In this document: positions 18,494-27,119 of the stretch, one piece after another
Layout of the letters: each line of letters starts with the position of its first letter
Numbering within the stretch: the stretch's first letter is position 1
Assembly: GCA_947446815.1 (NCBI GenBank)
Contig: CANFGT010000003.1
Span: 115,943 to 179,942 of the forward strand
Reading direction: 5' to 3'
Source: Acidimicrobiaceae bacterium
GTDB taxonomy: Bacteria; Actinomycetota; Acidimicrobiia; Acidimicrobiales; Ilumatobacteraceae
DNA length: 64,000 nt
Translations under genes and position numbers: made by a program
Notes under the pieces: model-generated
Told to the model about the DNA's origin: nothing
What the model saw: the letters and a program-made list of their open reading frames with translations, nothing else
Databases searched by the model: none

Positions 18494-19560
18494 ATCTCAC
18501 ACAGCAATTCCGTGATATCACTCGTTCCGTCACGTACGGGCCAGGTGTGTTGAGCAAGTTGCCAAAGTCGGCACGTTGGTCGCTCGGCGGCATGCTCATC
18601 ATTGCGTTTTATTTCATGCCGTACTGGCCAAACGTTCCCGTCCTTGGCTGGATCATTAATACGCCCGGTACCAGCTTTGAAAACGTGCTCACCGACCAGA
18701 TCATGGTGTTTGTTCTTATGGCATTGGGCCTCAACGTCGTGGTCGGTTTCGCTGGCCTGCTCGACCTTGGCTATGTCGGTTTCTATGCCGTGGGTGCATA
18801 CACCACTGCCGTCATCACGAGCGCACACGGAAATCTTCCATGGGTTGCATCGCTTCCGATTTCCATGCTCGTTGCAATGTTGGCTGGGGTCATCCTCGGT
18901 ACGCCAACACTGCGACTACGCGGTGACTACTTAGCAATCGTGACGCTTGGCTTTGGTGAAATTATTCGCATCACCGCCAACAACAGCAACTGGTTGGGTG
19001 GCCCGCGCGGTATCAATAACATCAAGCATCCACCCAACATCGGACCATTGAAGTTCACCGTGTTGAACGCAAAACCGTATTGGTATCTCGGCCTCACAGT
19101 GATTCTTGTAGTGTTGTTCGTGCTTCACCGCTTAGAGCGCAGTCGTGTTGGTCGTGCGTGGTCAGCTGTGCGTGAAGACGAAGACGCTGCAGAGCTAATG
19201 GGCGTCGACACCTTTAAGTTCAAATTGTGGGCGTTCGCAATTGGCGCGGCTGTTGGTGGCCTTGCTGGTTCCTTGTACGCAACGAAGGTTGCATTCATTA
19301 ACCCTGATGGCTTCTTATTGCAACTCTCCATCTTGTTCCTCGCAGCTGTTGTACTTGGTGGTACCGGCAACATGTACGGAGCCATTGTTGGTGGTTTCCT
19401 CGTTGCATGGGTACCCGAGCGCTTCCGCAACTTCGATACGCGTCGCTACTTTGTGTTCGGTTGCATCTTGGTTCTCGTGATGGTGTTCCGTCCTCAGGGA
19501 ATCATCCCTCGTCGTGGTTCTGCAGCTGGTCCTCGTCCCGTGGAAGGAGAGGCACAATGA
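18490..19560 (+). CDS. livM: Branched-chain amino acid ABC transporter permease LivM
   Basis: 356 residues. The family core ALGLNVVVGFAGLLDLGYVG appears at the second helix, then GDYLAIVTLGFGEIIRI and the coupling loop WSAVREDEDAAELMGVDT. It ends with VFRPQGIIPRR. It pairs with LivH to form the channel. Start and stop both overlap neighbours (ATGA on each side), so livH-livM-livG are translationally coupled. The N-terminus before the first helix (about 30 residues) is longer than in E. coli LivM. Confidence 0.93.
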   Translation: MNLTQQFRDITRSVTYGPGVLSKLPKSARWSLGGMLIIAFYFMPYWPNVPVLGWIINTPGTSFENVLTDQIMVFVLMALGLNVVVGFAGLLDLGYVGFYAVGAYTTAVITSAHGNLPWVASLPISMLVAMLAGVILGTPTLRLRGDYLAIVTLGFGEIIRITANNSNWLGGPRGINNIKHPPNIGPLKFTVLNAKPYWYLGLTVILVVLFVLHRLERSRVGRAWSAVREDEDAAELMGVDTFKFKLWAFAIGAAVGGLAGSLYATKVAFINPDGFLLQLSILFLAAVVLGGTGNMYGAIVGGFLVAWVPERFRNFDTRRYFVFGCILVLVMVFRPQGIIPRRGSAAGPRPVEGEAQ

Positions 19561-20333
19561 GCGAGATTCTTCTTAAGGTCGATGCCGTCACAATGCAGTT
19601 TGGTGGTGTCACAGCTCTCGACAATGTTTCTCTTGATATCAACAAAGGCGAAATTCTTGGGCTCATCGGACCAAATGGGGCCGGTAAGACAACGTGCTTC
19701 AACGTGATCACTGGTGTGTATGCACCCACCGTTGGCGCAGTGACGTTTGAAGGCGAAACACTCGCCGGTCTCAAGCGTTACCAAATCACCAAGCGCGGTA
19801 TTGCTCGTACATTCCAGAACATTCGTTTGTTCCCCGATATGTCTGCGGCAGAAAACGTGATGGTGGGCGCTGATGCACACGCTAAGAGCAGTGTCCTTGG
19901 TTCCATTATTCGCACGCCTCGTCAACGTCGCGAAGAGAATGAATCCCGTGAGCGCGCGGCAGAACTTTTGAAGGCTGTCGGCATCGATCGCTATGCCGAT
20001 GTTGCAGCAAAGAATCTTCCGTACGGTCACCAGCGTCGTCTGGAAATCGCTCGTGCATTGGCAACAAATCCAAAGTTGCTCTGCCTTGATGAACCGGCGG
20101 CTGGTTTCAACCCTGCAGAAAAGCAGGAGCTCAACGAACTCATCTTGAACATTCGTTCACAGGGATACACAATTCTTCTCATTGAACATGACATGAGTGT
20201 TGTGATGAACGTGAGCGACCGCGTTGCCGTGCTCGACTTTGGTCGCAAAATTGCAGATGGTTTGCCAGCAGATGTTCGCAACAACCCGGCCGTCATCGCC
20301 GCCTACTTAGGAGTTGAAGACGATGCTTCTTGA
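19557..20333 (+). CDS. livG: Branched-chain amino acid ABC transporter ATP-binding protein LivG
   Basis: 258-residue ATPase. Walker A GPNGAGKTT, the Q-loop in ARTFQNIRLFPDMSA, a signature in NLPYGHQRRLEIARAL, Walker B LLCLDEPAAG and the switch His in LLIEHDMSVV. The non-canonical signature PYGHQRR in place of LSGGQ is normal for LivG. The C-terminal ending AAYLG is also typical. The start overlaps the livM stop; livF begins inside the last 11 bases. Confidence 0.95.
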   Translation: MSEILLKVDAVTMQFGGVTALDNVSLDINKGEILGLIGPNGAGKTTCFNVITGVYAPTVGAVTFEGETLAGLKRYQITKRGIARTFQNIRLFPDMSAAENVMVGADAHAKSSVLGSIIRTPRQRREENESRERAAELLKAVGIDRYADVAAKNLPYGHQRRLEIARALATNPKLLCLDEPAAGFNPAEKQELNELILNIRSQGYTILLIEHDMSVVMNVSDRVAVLDFGRKIADGLPADVRNNPAVIAAYLGVEDDAS

Positions 20334-21033
20334 AGTCAATGATCTTCATGTGTTCTACGGTCGCATTGAGGCGTTGAAGGGCATTTCCTTCAACGTCAAT
20401 GATGGTGAAATTGTCACTCTGATTGGTGCGAACGGTGCCGGTAAGACGACCACCATGCGTACGGTGTCAGGTGTTCGTTCAGTTGCCCAAGGCTCCATCA
20501 TTTTTGATGGTCAAGACATCACCAAGATGCCCCCGCATGAGCGCGTGAAGCTTGGCATTTGTCAGGCGCCGGAAGGCCGCGGAATTTTCCCTGGCATGAC
20601 AGTGCGTGAGAACTTAGAAATGGGCACATATGTGCGCGGCGGTAACGCTGTAGAGAAGGCATCAGATCTTGAACATGTCTTCACTCTGTTCCCACGTTTG
20701 CAGGAACGCATCACGCAACTGGGAGGAACCCTCTCGGGTGGCGAGCAACAGATGCTTGCAATTGGTCGTGCGCTCATGAGTCGTCCTCGTTTGCTACTTC
20801 TCGATGAACCATCCATGGGTCTTGCGCCGATGTTGATTGCTCAGATCTTCCAAATCATCAAGCAAATCAACTCAAATGGCATCTCGGTTCTCTTGGTAGA
20901 ACAGAATGCAACGCAGGCATTGCGTACTGCGCAGCGCGGTTACGTTCTTGAAACGGGCCATGTTGTGAAGGAAGGCAGCGGTCAGCTCTTGTTGGATGAC
21001 CCTGCTGTTCGCGCTGCCTACCTCGGCGGCTGA
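20323..21033 (+). CDS. livF: Branched-chain amino acid ABC transporter ATP-binding protein LivF
   Basis: 236-residue ATPase, second of the LivG/LivF pair. Walker A GANGAGKTT, GICQAPEGRGIFPGMTV around the Q-loop, signature LSGGEQQ, Walker B LLLLDEPSMGLAP, and LLVEQNATQAL. ATG 20323 is preferred over an upstream in-frame ATG at 20314 because MLLEVNDLHV is the normal start and GGAG lies just upstream. Last gene of the operon; its 3' end overlaps the convergent PadR gene by 16 bp. Confidence 0.95.
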   Translation: MLLEVNDLHVFYGRIEALKGISFNVNDGEIVTLIGANGAGKTTTMRTVSGVRSVAQGSIIFDGQDITKMPPHERVKLGICQAPEGRGIFPGMTVRENLEMGTYVRGGNAVEKASDLEHVFTLFPRLQERITQLGGTLSGGEQQMLAIGRALMSRPRLLLLDEPSMGLAPMLIAQIFQIIKQINSNGISVLLVEQNATQALRTAQRGYVLETGHVVKEGSGQLLLDDPAVRAAYLGG

Positions 21034-21548
21034 TCGCTTTTGCTCAGCGACTTTTCTAGTCGCGTTAAGAATCGTTTGACGGATGAAGCACTCTCACGTC
21101 GCCACATGTCAACGGGAGTAACAGCAGGTGACGATTCAATTGCCCGCAGCAGGGGAGCAAATGTTGCTTGCTGATCGTTGAGGAATTTCTTTGCCGGAAG
21201 TCCAGCACGCTCACGCAACATCATCTTGACCACAAGTTCGGTGCGTACATCGCGAAGGTGTGCAACCGGCTCATCCAGCCACGCTATGACGTGTGCCTTT
21301 CCCTTGGCGGTAGGGGAGATGATGACTTTGTCGCCACCACCACCATCTTTCGGTTGTGCACGCTTTACTAAGCCATCAGATTCCAACGTGTCGATGGCTC
21401 GATAAACAAGCTGACGAGACAAGGTCCATGCGCGGCCAATCTGGCCCTCAGGCGCAAGTTCTTCGTGCAGTGCCCAGCCATGGCGTGGTTGTTGAGCTAC
21501 GAGGGTGAGAACGACGTCTCTCGCAAGTTGTGCATCAGCTCGTGCCAT
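21018..21548 (-). CDS. PadR-family transcriptional regulator
   Basis: 176 residues. The N-terminal winged helix shows LARDVVLTLVAQQPRHGWAL and LVYRAIDTLESDGLVKR, the PadR-like DNA-binding part. The C-terminal helical region (VRTELVVKMMLRERAGLP) fits the dimerisation domain of subfamily 1. It is divergent from modA, and a perfect inverted repeat lies between them at 21574-21594. I infer that it controls itself and perhaps modABC. That would be unusual, since molybdate uptake is generally controlled by ModE. Effector unknown. Confidence 0.85.
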   Translation of the reverse strand: MARADAQLARDVVLTLVAQQPRHGWALHEELAPEGQIGRAWTLSRQLVYRAIDTLESDGLVKRAQPKDGGGGDKVIISPTAKGKAHVIAWLDEPVAHLRDVRTELVVKMMLRERAGLPAKKFLNDQQATFAPLLRAIESSPAVTPVDMWRRESASSVKRFLTRLEKSLSKSDQPPR

Positions 21549-21573
21549 CGGACAAAACTATCAGCCGTAGGGA

Positions 21574-21594
21574 AGTAGTCACATTTTGACTACT
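21574..21594. promoter_or_regulatory. Inverted-repeat operator between padR-like gene and modA
   Basis: AGTAGTCA and TGACTACT form a perfect 8-bp inverted repeat around a 5-bp spacer. It lies 8 bp before the modA ATG and 25 bp before the PadR-family gene, so a bound dimer would block both. Confidence 0.6.
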
Positions 21595-21602
21595 ATGGGG
21601 TC

Positions 21603-22544
21603 ATGAAGAAGGGGTTGGCAGTGGTGGGGCTGTGTCTGAGTCTTGCTGCTTGTGGTGCGTCATCAAGTAGCCCTAGTTCTTCTACTTCCGTTCCTTCCCC
21701 AACAACCTCACTTGGTTCTGAGGGTGTTGAAACATCAACTTCGGCGGCAAATACCCCTCAGACGACTGTGGCGAAGAAAAATAACTCCACGACGACGGTG
21801 GCCACTTGTTCTAAACCTGCGGACAAAGGATCCATCACTGTTTTGTCGGCAAGTTCGATGGTCAATGTTTTCAACGACCTGAAGGCTCAGTTTCTTGCAG
21901 AGCATCCATGTGTCACTGCTATCAATTTCAGTTACGGCTCTAGTTCCACGTTGGCAACGCAAATCGTCAATGGCGCGCCAGCCGATGTGTTCGTTGCTGC
22001 AAGTCAAACAGCAATGGACTCTGTGACCAATGCTCGTGTCAATGCATCGCCTGCATTTGTATTCGCCCGAAACCAAGGCGAGATCATGGTTTATCCGCGG
22101 AGCAATTACCGAAACAACATTTCAACAACACAGGATTTACACGATTCACGAAACTCGGGCATCCGCATTGGGCTTTGTGTCGCTTCGGCGCCATGCGGTT
22201 CATTAGCCAACAACATCCTCACCAATTCGCGCACGGTGTATTCCAATACGACACTGACGCGTTCGGGAATTGCGGACACCGAAGCAGCGTCAGTAGAAGA
22301 ACTCGTGACCAAGATTGAACTCGGTGAATTAGACGCGGGAATTGTGTATCGCAGTGATTGCGAATACGCGCAACCTCGATCACTTGCCGTGTGTGTTGAA
22401 TTGCCCTCGAATGTGAACGTTTCGAATGCATACTTGGGAACAGGAATGAACACACGCACGGTCACCAGTCAGTTTCTCGCTTTTCTTGCGTCCTCTTGGT
22501 TCAAAACCAACATTCAAGTGAAGTACGCATTCCTCGCACCATGA
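21603..22544 (+). CDS. modA: Molybdate ABC transporter substrate-binding lipoprotein ModA
   Basis: 313 residues. The signal peptide ends in LSLAACG (C17 lipidated), followed by about 60 residues rich in Ser/Thr as a flexible linker. The binding domain starts at SITVLSASSMVNVFNDL and has NFSYGSSSTLATQI and GAPADVFVAAS, the oxyanion-binding blocks of ModA/WtpA. It should capture molybdate or tungstate outside the membrane. First gene of modABC; its TGA overlaps the ATG of modB. A molybdenum-cofactor enzyme gene (10137-12386) is in the same window and would need this supply. Confidence 0.92.
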   Translation: MKKGLAVVGLCLSLAACGASSSSPSSSTSVPSPTTSLGSEGVETSTSAANTPQTTVAKKNNSTTTVATCSKPADKGSITVLSASSMVNVFNDLKAQFLAEHPCVTAINFSYGSSSTLATQIVNGAPADVFVAASQTAMDSVTNARVNASPAFVFARNQGEIMVYPRSNYRNNISTTQDLHDSRNSGIRIGLCVASAPCGSLANNILTNSRTVYSNTTLTRSGIADTEAASVEELVTKIELGELDAGIVYRSDCEYAQPRSLAVCVELPSNVNVSNAYLGTGMNTRTVTSQFLAFLASSWFKTNIQVKYAFLAP

Positions 22545-23335
22545 CACGTCGCACATCCTCTTCACCTCTACTGAGGGCTCTTGCAGTGATTGCAATCCTG
22601 TTTGTGATTGCGCCACTTCTCAGTGTCTTTGTTCGAGTTCCATGGACTGATTTTTGGTCCACTCTCAACACACATGCTGTGCGTCAGTCGCTCATCATCT
22701 CGTTGCAAACATCTCTCGTTGCAGCACTTCTTGCTGCGGTATTGGGCATCCCACTCTCGTGGTGGCTGGCTCGCACCAGTAGCAAAATATCCCGCGTCAT
22801 ACGCACCATCTGTATTGCGCCAATGGTTTTGCCGCCTGTTGTCGCCGGTATCGCTTTGCTCGCAGCGTTCGGACGTCGTGGTGTCGTCGGTGAGCAACTT
22901 TTTAATTGGTGGGGCATTTCGCTGCCATTCACCAAGACAGCAGTCATCCTTGCTCAAGTTTTTGTCTCAATGCCATTTCTCATTCTTGCTGTGGAAGCTG
23001 CATTCCGTCAGGCCGATGAAGGTCTCGAAGATGCGGCAAGAACTTTCGGTGCGTCTCCTGCGCGGATTTTCTTTTCTGTTGTTGTTCCATCGGTGCGCCC
23101 CGCGCTAGTTGCAGGTGTCGTGCTTGCGTGGGCACGCTCCTTCGGAGAGTTTGGCGCGTCCATCACATTCGCGGGCAGTTTCCCCGGACGCACACAAACA
23201 CTTCCAATGTCGGTCTATGAAATCGCCACCTATGACTATCGCCAAGCACTTGTTGTTTCTGTCTTCATGATGTTTGTCTCCATCGCGGTTCTTGCAGGGA
23301 TGCGAGATAGTTGGGCAACAGGGAGCACGCGATGA
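22541..23335 (+). CDS. modB: Molybdate ABC transporter permease ModB
   Basis: 264 residues with about five to six membrane helices. LIISLQTSLVAALLAAVLG and PLSWWLART open the family core, and the EAA coupling loop reads EDAARTFGASPARIFFSVVVP. FAGSFPGRTQTLPMSVYE is typical of ModB. ATG 22541 overlaps the modA stop; an upstream in-frame start at 22496 would lie inside modA. The stop overlaps the modC start. Confidence 0.92.
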   Translation: MTRRTSSSPLLRALAVIAILFVIAPLLSVFVRVPWTDFWSTLNTHAVRQSLIISLQTSLVAALLAAVLGIPLSWWLARTSSKISRVIRTICIAPMVLPPVVAGIALLAAFGRRGVVGEQLFNWWGISLPFTKTAVILAQVFVSMPFLILAVEAAFRQADEGLEDAARTFGASPARIFFSVVVPSVRPALVAGVVLAWARSFGEFGASITFAGSFPGRTQTLPMSVYEIATYDYRQALVVSVFMMFVSIAVLAGMRDSWATGSTR

Positions 23336-23964
23336 GTCTTTCTGTTATCGGCACCATTGGGAAGGGGACACACGCCATTGCAGTTGATCTCACTGTTGAT
23401 GCTGGGGAAGTAGTGGGCATCGTCGGACACAATGGTGCCGGAAAGACCACGTTGGTGGAGACAATTGTCGGCATCGTCCCTCTGCTTTCGGGTTCGCTCT
23501 CATTAAATGAAGTCACGTGGGATGACGCGTCTCAGAAGGTGTGGGTGTCACCAGAGCAACGCCGATGTGCGGTGGTGTTTCAAGATCTTCGTCTCTTCCC
23601 GCGCATGTCTGTTCTTCAAAATGTGATGTTTGGTCTCCGTACACGTGGGATCTCAAAGGGTGAAGCCACCGAACTCGCGCAACAGAAACTGGGTCTTGTT
23701 GGCGCATCGCATTTGGTGAGTCGAAAAGCGTCGGGCCTCTCCGGTGGTGAAGCTCAGCGGGTTGCTTTGGCTCGGGCCATTGCAACGAATCCTGATGTGC
23801 TTCTTTTGGATGAGCCGTTGTCGGCCATCGACGCGGCTTCGAGGGAAGATCTGCGCGGTGTTCTCTCAGCAATCCTCAATGATTTCAGCGGTATTGCAGT
23901 GCTTGTCTCTCATGATCCGCACGATGTCGCATCATTGGCTACCCATACCGTCGCCCTCGAATGA
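23332..23964 (+). CDS. modC: Molybdate ABC transporter ATP-binding protein ModC (short form)
   Basis: 210-residue ATPase: Walker A GHNGAGKTT, Q-loop FQDLRLFPRMSV, signature LSGGEAQR, Walker B LLLDEPLSA, switch His in LVSHDPHDV. Typical ModC is about 350 residues because of a C-terminal TOBE/Mop domain that binds molybdate; that domain is missing and the protein ends right after the ATPase core. Molybdate feedback on the transporter may therefore be absent or provided in trans. Last gene of modABC. The 104 bp before pstC hold PHO-box repeats. Confidence 0.9.
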   Translation: MSLSVIGTIGKGTHAIAVDLTVDAGEVVGIVGHNGAGKTTLVETIVGIVPLLSGSLSLNEVTWDDASQKVWVSPEQRRCAVVFQDLRLFPRMSVLQNVMFGLRTRGISKGEATELAQQKLGLVGASHLVSRKASGLSGGEAQRVALARAIATNPDVLLLDEPLSAIDAASREDLRGVLSAILNDFSGIAVLVSHDPHDVASLATHTVALE

Positions 23965-23994
23965 TGAATTTCGAGCCGCACAAAAGGTAGAAAA

Positions 23995-24028
23995 ATTCAT
24001 CTACCTGTTCACCTTCCGTTTACCTCTT
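23995..24028 (+). promoter_or_regulatory. PHO box upstream of pstCAB
   Basis: GTTCACCTTCC (24007-24017) is directly followed by GTTTACCTCTT (24018-24028), two 11-bp direct-repeat units like those bound by PhoP in Streptomyces. A related unit ATTCATCTACC lies at 23995-24005. The GTG of pstC is 40 bp downstream. Confidence 0.65.
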
Positions 24029-24068
24029 TACCCCTTTCGGTACAGGTGACACTGGGAAACTTTCTGCC

Positions 24069-25034
24069 GTGTCAGACACCGAGGTTTCCCCCCGCGCCCT
24101 GAAAGTCAGCCGAGGCACTTCGGACAAGGTTTTTCGAGGTTTCGTTCTTGCTGGTGCATCCTTTTCTGTTGCCGTCCTCGGACTCATCTGCGCCTTCTTG
24201 TTGTTCCGTGGATTTGAAATCTTTAAAGACTTTGGATTTTCTTTCTTCACTTCCTCACGTTGGGAAGCAGCAGCCGATGATGGAAGCTCGCCAGCGCATT
24301 ACGGCGTAGCGGCGATGTTGGTGGGCTCGATTGTTGTTGCGACAATTGCAGTTGTTCTTGCTGTGCCATTCGCAATGTCCGTGGCTTTGTATCTCGAGTA
24401 CTACGCGCCACAAAAACTGAAGCGTTTGCTTGTCTCATTGCTCGACCTCGTGGCTTCTATTCCATCTGTTATCTGGGGAATCTGGGGTTACACAATCCTT
24501 ATGCCCCACGCAATGGGCTGGTCGAAGACTCTCAATTCTTGGCTCGGATGGATTCCTCTGTTCAAAGTGCCCGTTCCCATTTTCGAACGGTCACCTTTTA
24601 TTGCTGGAACATTGCTCGCCATGATGATTCTTCCGATCATTACTGCAGTAACACGAGAGGTGTACAGCCAGGCCCCGCGTGATCAGATTGATGCTGCTTA
24701 CGGTTTGGGTTCCACCAAATGGGGCGCCATCAAAACTGTTGTTCTGCCATTCGGTAAGAGTGGCCTCGTCGGTGGCACCATGCTCGGGCTTGGTCGCGCA
24801 TTGGGCGAAACCATCGCCGTGTATCTGGTCCTGAACTTGGTCTTCAAAGTCAACTTCCACATTCTTGCTTCAGTTGGTGGCAACGTCGCTTCAATGATTG
24901 CTTCTCGATTCGGTGAAGCTGGACCGTATGAATTGAAGGCGCTGATGGCCGCTGGCCTCGTGCTCTTCCTCCTTACGTTAACTGTCAACTTCATGGCTTC
25001 CGCCATCGTCAACCGTTCGAAGAAGGCCGCGTAA
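24069..25034 (+). CDS. pstC: Phosphate ABC transporter permease PstC
   Basis: 321 residues, GTG start at 24069, about six membrane helices. FGFSFFTSSRWEAAADDGS is the conserved early loop. LVSLLDLVASIPSVIWGIWG and the EAA loop YSQAPRDQIDAAYGLGSTKW are PstC marks, as is GLGRALGETIAV. With PstA it forms the high-affinity phosphate channel. PHO-box repeats directly upstream point to induction at phosphate limitation. The TAA overlaps the A of the pstA start. Confidence 0.94.
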   Translation: MSDTEVSPRALKVSRGTSDKVFRGFVLAGASFSVAVLGLICAFLLFRGFEIFKDFGFSFFTSSRWEAAADDGSSPAHYGVAAMLVGSIVVATIAVVLAVPFAMSVALYLEYYAPQKLKRLLVSLLDLVASIPSVIWGIWGYTILMPHAMGWSKTLNSWLGWIPLFKVPVPIFERSPFIAGTLLAMMILPIITAVTREVYSQAPRDQIDAAYGLGSTKWGAIKTVVLPFGKSGLVGGTMLGLGRALGETIAVYLVLNLVFKVNFHILASVGGNVASMIASRFGEAGPYELKALMAAGLVLFLLTLTVNFMASAIVNRSKKAA

Positions 25035-26104
25035 TGACTGTATTTACGACTCCTACGTCAGAGCTAGTGATTCCAGATCCACGCACGCCATGGCGTAACC
25101 CACGTAAGGCACTTGTCTCGAATGCCACCACCGCAGGTTTTTCTGTTGTCATTGCAATTTTGTTGTACACATTGACCGGACTTGATGGCTTGCTCGGTTG
25201 GTATGCCTCGTTCATCCTCGGTCTTTTGGTTGTTGTTGCAGTGCAGTCAGTTCTGCAGAAGTCGAAGCACTTCACAGACCGGATCGCTTCCATCATGGTC
25301 ACGGTCGGATTCGCATCTGTGCTCATTCCGTGGATCTCGCTCATCACCACTGTTATCCAGCGTGGTCGCCATGCCATCTATGTTGGCTTCTTCACTCACG
25401 ACATGTTGGTGAACTCAATGGACGAGCCACTCAATATGGGTGGCATCTCGCATGCAATTGTTGGCACTCTCATCATTGTCGGAATCTCTACTCTCATTGC
25501 AGCGCCTCTTGGAATCATCGCTGCCATCTACATCGTTGAGATCAATGGAAAAGCAGCGCGAACAGTTCGTTTCCTCACACAGGCAATGAGCGGTGTTCCT
25601 TCAATCGTGGCTGGTTTGTTTATCTACTCCACAGTTGTGATCACGATCACCCACAAGAACAACGCATTGGCCGGAGCACTTGCTTTGTCGGTCCTCATGC
25701 TTCCCACTGTTGCTCGCACCAGTGAAGAAGTTCTGAAAGTTGTTCCACGAGACATTCGAGATTCCAGTTACGCACTCGGGGCCACTCAACTACGTACAAC
25801 GTTCAAAGTGGTCTTACCGACGGTTCGTTCCGGGCTCATCACGGCAACAATCCTTGGCATTGCCCGTGTTGCTGGCGAAACAGCCCCTTTACTGCTGACG
25901 TCGCAGTACTTCGTCAAGATGAATACGAGCATCTTTACCTCGCCGATGGCATCGCTACCGACCTACGTATTTGGCGCCCTCCGAACCGGTACCGAATTGT
26001 CTCTTGCTCGCGCTTGGGGTGGTTCCTTCGTCCTGATCTCAATCGTCGTCCTTCTATCCGTCACTGCCCGACTGCTGAGCGGTCGTTCCACAGGGAGAAA
26101 ATAA
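25034..26104 (+). CDS. pstA: Phosphate ABC transporter permease PstA
   Basis: 356 residues. Two extra hydrophobic segments in the first ~110 residues precede the usual core. That core begins about residue 130 with [14 protein letters not shown], has [18 protein letters not shown], and an EAA loop [33 protein letters not shown] closes the domain. The longer N-terminus is common in actinobacterial PstA proteins. It overlaps pstC by one base, and pstB follows after 2 bp. Confidence 0.94.
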   Translation: MTVFTTPTSELVIPDPRTPWRNPRKALVSNATTAGFSVVIAILLYTLTGLDGLLGWYASFILGLLVVVAVQSVLQKSKHFTDRIASIMVTVGFASVLIPWISLITTVIQRGRHAIYVGFFTHDMLVNSMDEPLNMGGISHAIVGTLIIVGISTLIAAPLGIIAAIYIVEINGKAARTVRFLTQAMSGVPSIVAGLFIYSTVVITITHKNNALAGALALSVLMLPTVARTSEEVLKVVPRDIRDSSYALGATQLRTTFKVVLPTVRSGLITATILGIARVAGETAPLLLTSQYFVKMNTSIFTSPMASLPTYVFGALRTGTELSLARAWGGSFVLISIVVLLSVTARLLSGRSTGRK

Positions 26105-26106
26105 CC

Positions 26107-26997
26107 ATGTCCGAAGCAACACCAACTGAGAACATGCAGGCCGAGACCATCGTTCCGTCTATCGTTCCTCCTGTGAACGTTCCGGCAGAAGATCGCACCA
26201 GCCGCACAGCGGACAACCTCGAAGCCAAGGGCCAAAGTGGTTTGGAAGCTCGCGGAGTTCACGCATGGTTCGACAAGCACCATGCGCTCGCTGATGTCTC
26301 GTTGCACTTCCCGCAGAACACAGTCACAGGTCTTATCGGACCTTCTGGTTGCGGTAAGTCCACCTTCCTTCGCACTCTGAACCGCATGCACGAGTTCATT
26401 CCAAAGTCTGCGATGGCCGGAGAAGTTCTCTTCAACGGTGAAGATATTTATGGTTCCGATGTCAACGCAACAGAGATTCGGACACGCATTGGCATGGTGT
26501 TTCAGAAGCCAAACCCATTCCCCGCAATGAATATTTCTGAGAACGTTCTTGCAGGTCTCAAACTTGCGAAGGTGAAATCTGCAAACAAGGACGATTTGTT
26601 GGAGCAGTGCCTCACGCGCGCAGGTTTGTGGAAAGAAGTGAAGGATCGTCTCAAGGCGCAGGGTTCATCATTGTCGGGTGGTCAGCAACAGCGTTTGTGC
26701 ATCGCTCGTGCATTGGCCCTTAATCCTGAAGTTCTTTTGCTCGATGAGCCCTGCTCGGCTCTCGACCCGGGCTCCACTCTTCGTGTTGAGGAAACCATTG
26801 TTCAGCTGTCGCAGTCGATGACAATCGTCATCGTCACGCACAATATGCAACAGGCTGCTCGTGTTTCTGACTATTGCGCGTTCTTCTTGTCCGATGGTGG
26901 CCCTGGTCGACTCGTTGAAGCAGATCTCACCACCAACATGTTCTCGAACCCCTCAGACCAGCGCACAGCTGACTACGTACAGGGCCGATTCGGCTGA
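26107..26997 (+). CDS. pstB: Phosphate ABC transporter ATP-binding protein PstB
   Basis: 296 residues. An extra ~45-residue N-terminal tail (acidic and Pro-rich) precedes the ATPase, which starts near [16 protein letters not shown]. Walker [10 protein letters not shown], then RTLNRMHE and the Q-loop [12 protein letters not shown], both specific to PstB; signature [15 protein letters not shown]; Walker [31 protein letters not shown]. Unlike most operons, pstS follows rather than precedes pstCAB and has its own PHO box. Confidence 0.95.
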   Translation: MSEATPTENMQAETIVPSIVPPVNVPAEDRTSRTADNLEAKGQSGLEARGVHAWFDKHHALADVSLHFPQNTVTGLIGPSGCGKSTFLRTLNRMHEFIPKSAMAGEVLFNGEDIYGSDVNATEIRTRIGMVFQKPNPFPAMNISENVLAGLKLAKVKSANKDDLLEQCLTRAGLWKEVKDRLKAQGSSLSGGQQQRLCIARALALNPEVLLLDEPCSALDPGSTLRVEETIVQLSQSMTIVIVTHNMQQAARVSDYCAFFLSDGGPGRLVEADLTTNMFSNPSDQRTADYVQGRFG

Positions 26998-27003
26998 TTT
27001 CTC

Positions 27004-27047
27004 GTTCACCGATTGTTCACTCAATGACTTTGCGCTGTTCAGCCAAA
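27004..27047 (+). promoter_or_regulatory. PHO box upstream of pstS
   Basis: Three GTTCA-type units are in 11-bp register: GTTCACCGATT (27004), GTTCACTCAAT (27015) and GTTCAGCCAAA (27037); the unit at 27026 is degenerate. This matches the direct-repeat layout of actinobacterial PhoP boxes and lies 73 bp before the pstS ATG. Confidence 0.75.
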
Positions 27048-27119
27048 CGTCTGATTGAGGCAATGAAGGATGCGTAGTTTCTTCCTGGGACATCCAAACA
27101 CCCCGGAGGAAACATCCAA

